DNA of 64,000 nucleotides, taken from positions 1,736,001 through 1,800,000 of the forward strand of contig JACGCM010002238.1 in assembly GCA_014058105.1 (NCBI GenBank), written 5' to 3'. Position numbers and translations under genes: made by a program. Shown one piece after another: positions 55,904 through 64,000 of this stretch; position 1 is the stretch's first letter; every line of letters begins with the position of its first letter. Source of the DNA: Kingdonia uniflora. Lineage: Eukaryota > Streptophyta > Magnoliopsida > Ranunculales > Circaeasteraceae. Below the pieces are notes generated by a model. That model ran no database searches. It was given only the letters and a program-made list of their open reading frames with translations, and had not been told where the DNA came from.

Positions 55904-56966
55904 TGCATTCTACTCGAAATCGCAACCCAAATGTTACTAAAAAAGAGTTATTTAATATCAAAATTAGGGTTTACGTTGCGATAATTTTGCTGTAAAATTT
56001 AGACAAATCCCTAGGGAAAGAGAAGCCAAAAACTGTAATCTCAAAGAGGAAGAAAATGGAGGCAGTTGAGAAACCAGTTTGGTGTCCACGTGGTAGTAGA
56101 GACCGATGGAGATCTACGTATACAGTTATTACGTGGAAAACACGCGTCCGAAATGAATAAAGTTGAATTATCTGACTTTTTACGCATGCGTTGAATATGG
56201 AGGTCCACTTGAAATAGACGAAAGATTAGGTTTTGGTTTTCAGACAGCGCTATTTGATTGACCGTGACAATATTGCCTACTAAGCATTTCGAAAAGGTGG
56301 GGAGGTGTTGTATTAAGGCTTAGTTTGGTTCGATGCAAATTGGATGTAAATACAATGCGGGGAATGTAGGTGTTTGGTTCGCGTGCAATGCAAGTCAATT
56401 GCAATCTTGACTATTTACTTGTGTTTGATTCGTTTTTGTTAAGCAATTGCAAATAAGTTGTAGGTGTTTGTTTCATTTATTGAATTCGAATCCAAAAGCA
56501 AGAATTTGCATTTGCACCAAAATGGACTCATTTTTACTTGTATTTGGTTGCAGCCAAAATTCTATACAACAAAATTTTCATTTCAATTTCAAGGACTCTC
56601 ATCCTAAAAAAAAGACTACAGTAATGATTAATAAAAAGATAGAAGGAAGATGTACAGGTCTCTCTCTTTGTTTTTATGGTTGGCTAATTTTCTTGGGATG
56701 TTCATGATTTGGGTCATGTATTTTGAAGGGTCTACTAGTGATTTTCTATACTTACTACGAAATTACATCTTGAAAAAGTAGAAAGACCAATCACCAAGAA
56801 GGTCTAACTTGACATCGGGTTCCGCGTAGGGGAGAGAATTTGTTCGTATGCTTTACACAAAACGAACATCCATTACAAGTAAGCAATGCCATGGTTGCAT
56901 AGATTATACTATTCTAGTCTGTAGGTACTTTTTGAATCTCTCTCATTTGTTTTTGTTGTATCAAAT
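55904..56966 (-). promoter_or_regulatory. 5' untranslated region and promoter region of the NTMC2T6-type gene
   Basis: Sequence upstream of the ATG at 55903. The first 150 bp include purine/pyrimidine-rich leader-like sequence. Between about 56310 and 56560 short imperfect copies of GTGTTTGGTTCG and CAATTGCAA occur, possibly an old MITE, but no clear ends were found. No TATA box can be assigned with confidence. Confidence 0.4.
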
Positions 56967-57174
56967 TGATAAAAAAAAACTACTAACACGGAGCGATTAA
57001 CAAAAAGACAAACTACTTTGATTGATCTAAAAACTTAAAATAAAATAAATCTCTTAACTTAAGGCTAAGTCTTTCTCTCATTAAAACTAACATTAAGAAA
57101 TAAAGCTAGATGAGCTATCCTTTTAAATGCATAAGAATGCTCGTGACAATTAGGAAACACCATTTAAAATAGAA
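56967..57174 (-). repeat. Element H 3' LTR, outer part
   Basis: Aligns with 59721-59940: GACAAACTACTTTGATTGAT, AACATTAAGAAATAAAGCTA and TTAGGAAACACCATTTA. It is broken at TAGAA (57170-57174) by the solo LTR. Confidence 0.9.
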
Positions 57175-58097
57175 TGTTGAGGGTGAACGCGCGGAATACT
57201 TCCCCCGTGCGCAATTTGGTTTTATCCGTTATCCTCATGGTATACAAATAATCAACCAAGAAACATAAACACAATAATTCATGCACACATAACACAATAT
57301 TTACCGGAGGTTCACCCTAAGGTTACTCCCCACCACTAAGTTAAAAATTCACTATATATCCAAGTTCAATTATAAGCCCTCAAGAGATTCCAACTAACAT
57401 AGAATTTTCTAATCTCATAATACCCTCACATAGATTTACAAGAGAAGAAGAAAACAAGAGATCCATCAAGAACCCAAAGATTATCTCAACAAAGTCCATG
57501 TTGCATACCTTCTTCTTGAAACCCTTCAATCTTCTCTCTTCATTGATTTCTCATCTTAGCAACCAAGAGGTGCTTCCTCTCTCACTATCAAATCCAAAAA
57601 AAATACCCTCCACCTTCTTCCTTGTAAAGACCAACCCTTTACAAGGTCTTCCATAGAGGTTACATCTCTTATAAATTTCAAGTTTGGTTTTTATAAACCT
57701 CATAGGTTCCTTTTATAACCAAAGAAACCTTAAACCTATTCATCCATGAATTATGAGTTTCTAATACTTATCCTACTTGAAGTATAAGTATTCCAAAACA
57801 AGAAAGCACTCCTAAAAGGGGCCAAAGACGTCAAAAAGATAGTTCTACTTCGAATACAACTCGAATTCAAATTCAGTTCCCGAATCTGCCTCGAGTTCCG
57901 TATCAACAAACTAAACTGATTATAACTTCTGATCCAACGGTCTGATTTATAATCCGTCAGTTGTCCTTGCTTTGTATCGACAATACCTACAACTTTTGTT
58001 CTTTGATATTTTGCATTGGACTAACACCCTAATCACCATAATCAGATCTTTCCATTTTGAATCAATTTTCTTCTGTTTTGAGCCGTAAATACTAACA
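57175..58097. mobile_element. Solo LTR (923 bp) inside the LTR of element H
   Basis: Begins TGTTGAGGG and ends ATACTAACA, giving TGTT/AACA inverted ends. It is flanked by a perfect 5-bp duplication TAGAA (57170-57174 and 58098-58102). The target sequence resumes on both sides exactly as in the intact LTR at 59721-60066. No internal region is present, as expected after recombination between two LTRs. A TATA-like run on the minus strand near 57710 hints at minus orientation. Confidence 0.88.
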
Positions 58098-58232
58098 TAG
58101 AAAACCTTAATTAAACTCCTAATCAAAATTACTAAATAGAATAAAGCATAATTGCTAAAATAGAGAGTGGTCGGGTGAAATGCATGGAAACAACCCGACG
58201 TGTGTGCGTGCAGATGACCCCACAACCTATCA
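58098..58232 (-). repeat. Element H 3' LTR, inner part
   Basis: Continuation of the LTR after the solo LTR: ACTCCTAATCAAAATTACTA, AGAGAGTGGTCGGG, ACAACCTATCA. It aligns with 59938-60066. Confidence 0.9.
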
Positions 58233-58245
58233 ACTCTCCCCGTCT

Positions 58246-59720
58246 TTGAAAAAATGTGTCTACAAATTTTAAAGACAAAAGGAGTAATCCTGAGCATACA
58301 ACAGCTATAAAACTTTCCACGATACTTCCCGTTCCTATTAACTCTGGTTGCATAACAAAATAAGATCGTAAACTCGAAAGAGATACCTCCGAGAAGAGGA
58401 CGATTGTCAATCCGTCTACGGTACTTTTCGTACCCATTTGGTTTGCCTGCAAATAAAGAAACTATTGTTTCACCAAAAATACCATGCGTGACTTCATTGT
58501 TTGGTCCCAAATACTAATGAAAACTAGGACTTTGACGGTCTTCAAACGCATCCTAAAACGGATCGATAAATGACAACATGGAAACCTCTTTTAGGGACGC
58601 ATCGACTGTTGGCACTATTTTCAAAAACCCTAGCGATGGTCTGCCGCTGTCTAACCTTAATTGACCATTGAAACCCTCCCCGATGGTTCGAGTAACGCCT
58701 AGAACAACTCCGTTAATCAGAGTTTCACCAATTATCAGAACTTCTCTTTATGGAACACACGGTAACCCTAAATTTTTCTCAACATTTTTTTGACTTTTTA
58801 GCAACTGAAGAACAGTCATTAATGGTTCGAAGTTATGATTCAAAAAATTCGTTGATAGGAGTTTCATCAAAAACCTCTTCGATTTGAGAATCGATGAACT
58901 TGTCGATTTTGGCAAAAAAGTTTTCGATCTTGGTAAAAATCATGATTTTGCATGTGCTAATAACTTTTTTAATCCCATAATTTTCTTCGTCGATCCCAAA
59001 CAAATCGGCGAAACCCCACTCCTCAATTTGTTTGACTCGGGGTATTGGTTTTGGGGTGGTGTTGGCTTTCTTCAGTTGGACTTCATGATGATCAGAATCG
59101 TCAATCGGGTGAACTTCTCGCATAAAGGTCGCGACCCTGTCATAGAACTTTGATCAAAAACTTTTCAACACGTCTCTATCTCTCCCACCTACTAGATAAA
59201 TCGCACGGTGAACCTCTCGCTCCGTCGTCTCTTCGATATGTTTCATCTCTGAGCCATCTCCATCAAAAAATTTCGAATCCCCCGTCATAACTTTTGCCTC
59301 AATCTCATTAGAGTTCTCAAGCATCTCTAACGTCTCCCTTGTCATATTTTTTTTAAGACATAAAAATATTTGCAATCCATGATGATTTGGAATCCATACT
59401 TCATTGACTTCTCTCCAATTAAGTATGTATTTGCCCTTTTCTAATCTCTGTTGGTACCAATTGTCCATGTAGTCTTCTACATCACAGTCTTTACACCCGA
59501 ACTTGTCTTATAATCCTTATAAATCTTCTTGGCTTAACATTACCGTAGCAGAAATAACTGTAGTAACGCATAAATCACTATAGAAGATACCAAAATTACT
59601 GTAACAACGCAGAAATAACTGTAGCAGATATCGAAATTAATTACTGTAGCAATACAGAAATCACTATAGCATTCAATAATAAAAAAATCTCCATGAAACG
59701 AACTTCGCTCTGGAACAAAT
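58246..59720 (-). other. Internal region of element H
   Basis: About 1.5 kb. Two minus-strand frames follow one another: 59154-59468 (starts MDNWYQQRLEKGKYILNWRE, 104 codons) and 58833-59123 (96 codons, acidic, ends NEFFES). Neither was recognised; they could be remnants of a gag-like gene, but there is no zinc knuckle. At 59540-59670 an ACTGTAG-containing tandem motif occurs. Confidence 0.5.
59540..59670. repeat. Degenerate ACTGTAG/ACTATAG repeat
   Basis: The words AACTGTAG, CACTATAG, TACTGTAAC, AACTGTAG, TACTGTAG and CACTATAG follow one another at roughly 17-30 bp, joined by ACGCAGAAAT/ACGCATAAAT. It lies just inside the primer-site end of element H. Confidence 0.7.
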
Positions 59721-60066
59721 TGATAAAAAATTATTAACGCATAAGTGATTAACAAAGCGACAAACTACTTTGATTGATTTAAAGACTAAAAATAAACTAG
59801 ATCTATCTACCTAAGGCTAAATTTTTCTCTTACTAAAACTAACATTAAGAAATAAAGCTAGAGGAGCTCTTCTTTTATAGGCATAAGAAGGCTCATCATA
59901 ATTAAAAGCAATTAGGAAACACCATTTAGAATAGAAAACCCTAATCAGACTCCTAATTTGAATTACTAAATAAAATAAATCATAATTAGTAAAATAGAGA
60001 GTGGTCGGGCGAAATGCGCGGAAACAACCTGACGTGTGTGCGTAGAGACGACCCTACAACCTATCA
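59721..60066 (-). repeat. Element H 5' LTR (346 bp)
   Basis: Intact copy of the LTR, TGATAAAAAATTATTAACGC to GACCCTACAACCTATCA, used as reference for the interrupted copy at 56967-58232. Confidence 0.88.
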
Positions 60067-61752
60067 CATATATTTTCTAGTCATTCACTTTAATAAAATA
60101 AAGGTAGCAAATATTTATTAGAATGTTAAATCTGTATGAGATGATATTTTTTACAGTTTTCTAAGTTGGTTTAAGTGATCTAATAAAAATATGTAAAGCA
60201 ATAATCTTTACAGATCTTGCTTCTTAGAGTATATAATAGTATGCACATTAATTATACGGAAATTATGATAATAAATACTAGTTTTTGCTATCTTTACAAA
60301 ATCAGACCCAGGGAACAATAAATTCCAAAATCGATAATAGAAAGAGGAAAAACCATATTTGCCCCTGCTAAAGTTGCAATATTACTAAAGACAACCAGCT
60401 ATTTTTGGGCTCCACAAGTACAAATGTCACATCTGAAGTAATAAAATATTGTAAAAAATTATTTAACTCATTTAAAACTATTACATAAAGCCACGTGTAC
60501 GAAGAAGGCTGACATTGTCACCATCTCATGAACTACTTGTCATTTGTTTTACTACATTTTATCCTACCTTTGATCAGATTTCTTATTTATAAGAAGTCAA
60601 ACTCTTTCACCAATTCTGTTACTATTTCTCATCGTTTATGGTTAGGTATCACCTGCGGTTCACAGGAGTTCGTCTGGTTTTTAGACCAAAAGCGATCCTA
60701 ATTCATCGAACAGTTTCTTCTTCTTACTCAACCGTAAAACCTGTCCCGATTATTTGTTACAAACCATTTGTGTGACTGCTGCCTATTAAGTGTTTGATTA
60801 AAGACTGGTACTCTACTCCTTGGGAATGGAGGAAATTATGGTACTCGTAACTCCTGTAGATGGTACTCGACTGTACTCAACTCGTGGAACAAACAATGGC
60901 AAATCGTCTGCGCGGCTGCTGCAAACAAAAATATGTCATTTATTTAGTTCAACTCTGGCATTCTTTCAGACATTTATGTCATTTTTAACAGACTGTTGTC
61001 ATTTGTGTTATATAACTTTCCCATTCAGTCAGTTTTCTTTGTCATTTGTTTTATGCAACTTTGCCATTTTTTCTAAAAATATAAACTACTTGAATATTAA
61101 AGTAGGTTTATAGGCCGTGGGCTCTACAGGTAAGGCAAAAGGTAAGGTTTTGGGCACCACTAGTTCGAATGTCACTTCATAATTAATAATAATAAAAGTT
61201 TAAATCATTTAAAAATATTATTATTACGCCACGTGTCCAATTTTAATCGTTCCTCGATCTACACGTGTCATTACTATTTCGAGATGTGTAAGGCATACCC
61301 TGTCACCATTATATGCATTTGTTGTCATTTGTTGAAACTAATTTTTCATGCGTTTAAACATCAGTTATCTTGGCTCATGCAGACTCTGTTACCATTAGTT
61401 ATATTATTTAGTATTTGTTTATTGTTCTTTAAGCTTAGGTAAAACGTGCGATTCACAGAAGTTCGTTTAGCTTTTGGCACCAAAAATCATCCCAATTCCT
61501 CAAACACTTTCTTCTTACACGACCACTATAAAACTACAAAAACCGTCCAGATTTTACAAATTGTGTATCTGATTGATGAGCGTAAAAGCCGTCCAAGTCG
61601 CACAAACTATTTTCTAAAAAATTATTGGCAAATCATCTGTGTGTGTGTGTGTGTGTGTGTGTGATTTTAGTGTCATATAAGTGGCAAATCATCTGTGTGA
61701 CTACTGCCTACCAGGTGTTTGATCAAAGTCTATATCTTCTTCTCCTTCCACA
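60067..61752. repeat. Imperfect direct duplication upstream of the Ulp1-type ORF
   Basis: Two related blocks follow each other, roughly 60400-60810 and 61140-61740. Shared words in order: GGGC(T/A)CCAC with AAATGTCAC/GAATGTCAC, GCCACGTGT (60490 and 61228, 738 bp apart), TGTCACCAT, TTGTCATTTGTT, TTCACAG(G/A)AGTTCGT and TG(C/A)CT(A/-)CTGCCTA with GTGTTTGATTAAAG or GTGTTTGATCAAAG (60781 and 61706). The second block carries extra sequence. The duplicated piece looks like a promoter/leader, since the coding part begins right after the second block. Confidence 0.65.
61639..61662. repeat. (GT)n microsatellite
   Basis: About 12 GT units, flanked by two copies of GGCAAATCATCTGTGTG (61627 and 61683). 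Confidence 0.95.
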
Positions 61753-62869
61753 ATGAAGTCTGATAAAGAAGTTAATGAACAAGTTGACAAGGAGAACCAA
61801 ACACAGGAGGGTGGAGCCAAGAAGGGCACCTCAAATACTAAAAATTATACCTCTCGGTGTACAGGTTTGGGACTTCACAAAATATTTGCAGCTCTGCCTG
61901 AAGAGGAGAAGGGTACTCTTCGTGCCACCTACTTTGCACCTTTATTGTTGATTGATCCAATAGCGACGATGTCAACTTTGGTTGTGGAAATATTCGATCG
62001 TCATCTCGGTGATATGAAGTTCTAATTTGAGGAGACGATAATTTAGATGAAACCCATTCATGTTTGCCTGATTTTGGGGCTACGTGCATCTCCTATTGCA
62101 AATGAGTTCTTATTTGTTGATCCTAAGCATATGACAAATTTCCGAATAAGACAATTCCCCAAGAAGAAGAATACCTATGGGTTGAAGGAAATTGATAATG
62201 CTTTAAAACAGGCAAAATTGAAAAGACATCAGGGTAAGGCTCTAATTTTTCATTTATTTTATCTTCTTTATCACCGTCCTGCATTGTATTTCTCACCCCT
62301 CCAATATTTGTATTGTATTTGCCATTTTTGGCTTATTATATTCTAAGGTTCTTATCATTACATTGTGTTATTTCATTTTGCAGAAGATGTTCTCTGATTA
62401 AATTTGTTAAAAATTATATTATCCTTTCTCCTCCCGAACAAGAGGAGAAATGTTTGGGTGAATTATGTTGATCTGGTAGATGATCTAGATTAGTTCAATA
62501 GATTCCCCTAGGGTGAGCAAGTCTATAATTTCTTGTGGAGTCAAATAGTGAAGTTTGCCCATTATCGATCGGCTGCTGGTAAAAAATCCGATAAAGCTTT
62601 ATCACTGCACGGATGTACCTAGGTGTTGATGATATGGACTTTCCTTTATATTCCTAGCCTAAAGTTTTTAAGGAAAGAGGAATCCATACATTTGTTCCCT
62701 AAGCTACATGGATGGAGGATGACATCCTTTAAGCGTCACCAAATTATGACGTTTAAAAAGTTTTTTGCTAACCCCAAATTGTTGGTAATAGCTATGAAGC
62801 CGTCTAAGACTGACATGCAGCAAGGTCTTGTACAATAGGCCATGGTAATCTTCCATTCTTTGTATAATT

Positions 62870-63060
62870 GATTCATTTTATTGCTTCATTGTCATTTAAT
62901 TTATGTTTTGTATCATTTTATTTGCTTAGATTTGTCATTTATTTTATTTTTTTATCCTTATGAAGTCCTTTTTTATCATTTGTTGTATGCCTATTATCAT
63001 TGTTAGAGTATTTTCTATTATTTTTAAGTTGCCCTTTGTCATCGTCATATGTTTGAATAT
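62870..63060. repeat. TGTCATTT-type motif array in an intron of the Ulp1-type ORF
   Basis: Loose array of (T)GTCATTT, ATCATTT and CCTTTGTCATC words separated by TTTTATTT/TTATGTTTTG at about 20-35 bp. Similar arrays are at 60930-61075, 62230-62345 and 63845-63980, all in non-coding parts of this locus. Confidence 0.7.
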
Positions 63061-63087
63061 TTAAAAGATATCAAATCTAAGTACCTA

Positions 63088-63150
63088 CACTCGGCGCTGC
63101 GCCTGTAATCGTTGTACCTGCAGTCGTTGCACCTGCAGTCGGTGCACTGT
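63088..63150. repeat. Short 15-bp tandem repeat CCTGCAGTCGTTGCA
   Basis: Three to four copies (CCTGTAATCGTTGTA, CCTGCAGTCGTTGCA, CCTGCAGTCGGTGCA) in a row, with a GC content well above the surroundings. It may encode an Ala/Pro/Val-rich linker of the damaged ORF. Confidence 0.85.
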
Positions 63151-64000
63151 AATAGGTAGCAGTTCTTCTGCCACTGAGATCGGAGCTGGAGTGGTTAGGG
63201 TATGCTCCCAGTTGGAGGAGTATGGCAAAATGTTGCTAAAGTTGGATGATCATGGCAAAATGTTGCATTACCATGGTAAAATATCGGAACAAATTTTGAT
63301 GTCTACAGTGGGAGACAATACTCTACCACTCCTTGGGCAGTACCAGTTCTCTACTCCTGAGAAAACTATGAAATGCAAGCAAGAATGAGGTAATGAGAAA
63401 GAATATGGGAAAATAAAGAAGGCGGAGCCGAGAACAAAAAAAAGTAAGGGATAATGACAAAAGAAGGCTGAAGAAGCTGATGTGCCTAACAAGAAGAAAA
63501 ATGTTGAAGGCTTTAAGAAAAAAGCTTTTACTGATGATCAATTTAATCATGTCCCACTGATCCAATTGAAAACCTTAATCCCCAAGATCCCCAGGAAGGG
63601 CTTGGCTAATAGAGTGCGAAGGAAGAGACGGGTGGAATTCCCAGAACTTGAGAATATTCAATCAACTGCCCAAAATTTACTTCTGCAAGTTGTTCCTGGA
63701 GAGGTATTGGAGGTGGTAAACGATTTAATGGTAGATGATGATGTTGAAGTTGGGAGGGAAGTAAATTTTAAAGCGATATCGTCTGAATATGGTGGTGATC
63801 TTCTAGAGGTATCATCTGTTTGCTACTTCTTATTATTGATATGATTTTATTTGACATTTGTGTTTTAAAATATTGGCATTTACTTTATGCAATTTTCCAT
63901 TTCCTCAGTAGTTTGTCATTTTTTTAGAATATTTTGGCATTTTTGTGGTTGTCTTTGTCATTCTCTTTTCCAGAACTTTTATTTCTTCTGATGTCTTTGT

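Larger units (their letters stand above)
56967..60066 (-). mobile_element. Element H: small non-autonomous LTR retrotransposon
   Basis: Two direct LTRs: 56967-58232 (338 bp once the solo LTR and its duplication are removed) and 59721-60066 (346 bp). Both begin TGATAAAAA and end CCTATCA. On the minus strand GACGGGGAGAGT precedes the LTR start TGATAGG, so the element runs on the minus strand. The flanks CAAAT and CATAT match at 4 of 5 positions. The internal 1.5 kb has two minus-strand frames without recognised domain and no pol. LTR ends and polypurine tract resemble those of element E, suggesting a related, mobilised-in-trans family. Confidence 0.75.
61753..63844 (+). pseudogene. Ulp1-transposon-type ORF, N-terminal exons, decayed
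   Basis: Plus-strand, exon-like pieces of one ORF. 61753-62025 starts MKSDKEVNEQVDKENQTQEG and continues CTGLGLHKIFAALPEEEK and MSTLVVEIFDRHLGDMKF. After two in-frame stops (62023, 62044) the same frame gives IHVCLILGLRASPIANEFLF (62047 on). A donor-like CAGGGTAAGG lies near 62231 and an acceptor TTTTGCAG at 62376-62383. Further pieces are 62623-62838 and 63191-63844, the last Lys-rich then acidic. The order (a helical block ending in 'hxxhLGL' followed by long linkers) resembles the N-terminal domain of large plant transposon proteins that end in a Ulp1 cysteine protease. The protease itself is not in the window, so this is a tentative match. Confidence 0.5.

Noticed and set aside
56310..56560. 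A MITE with GGTGTTTGGTTCG and CAATTGC words upstream of the gene
   Set aside because: No matching inverted ends or target duplication could be found; only noted as part of the 5' flank.

Overview
This is a stretch of plant nuclear DNA, most likely from a eudicot with a repeat-rich genome. It is AT-rich and holds one spliced plant gene set among nested, decayed retrotransposons. No RNA gene, CRISPR array or bacterial-type operon was seen.

Left third (1-31.06 kb): three Ty3/gypsy elements of the Tat lineage are stacked together. Element A (minus strand) is split in two. Its gag, RT and first half of RNase H lie at 21.7-23.5 kb. The rest of RNase H, the integrase, a 114-bp tandem repeat and an oppositely oriented coiled-coil ORF lie at 1.3-8.9 kb. 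The split is caused by element B (plus strand, 8890-21694), which has two 485-bp LTRs and a perfect 5-bp target duplication, AGTTC. Element C (minus strand, 23524-31057) abuts A's gag, still has its 3' LTR and has lost its 5' end. All three share one unusual plan: gag-pol, then a family-specific tandem repeat (114, 60 or about 195 bp), then an extra ORF on the opposite strand, convergent with pol. All their reading frames carry stops or frameshifts.

Middle (31.06-34.6 kb): a scrap yard holding a chromovirus-like 3' end with its LTR, a truncated copia LTR, and a broken VIN3-like (VEL) PHD-finger fragment. About 1.5 kb follows with nothing recognised.

Gene (34,996-55,903, minus strand): a 12-exon gene predicts a 732-residue protein with an N-terminal membrane anchor, an SMP lipid-binding domain, one C2 domain and a charged tail. 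It matches the plant NTMC2T6 family. Every junction has GT/AG ends and the frame stays open, so it looks functional. Intron 8 is 14,387 bp because it carries a three-deep nest: a gag-only gypsy element whose LTR was hit by a hAT-type element, which was in turn hit by a gag-only copia element. The same intron holds a LINE-type ORF1 remnant interrupted by a hAT MITE.

Right end (56-64 kb): after the gene's 5' flank comes a small minus-strand LTR element (56967-60066) whose left LTR contains a 923-bp solo LTR of another family. Then comes an imperfect tandem duplication leading into a decayed, intron-bearing plus-strand ORF of the kind carried by Ulp1-type plant transposons. Its introns hold arrays of a TGTCATTT-type motif. 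It runs off the window.
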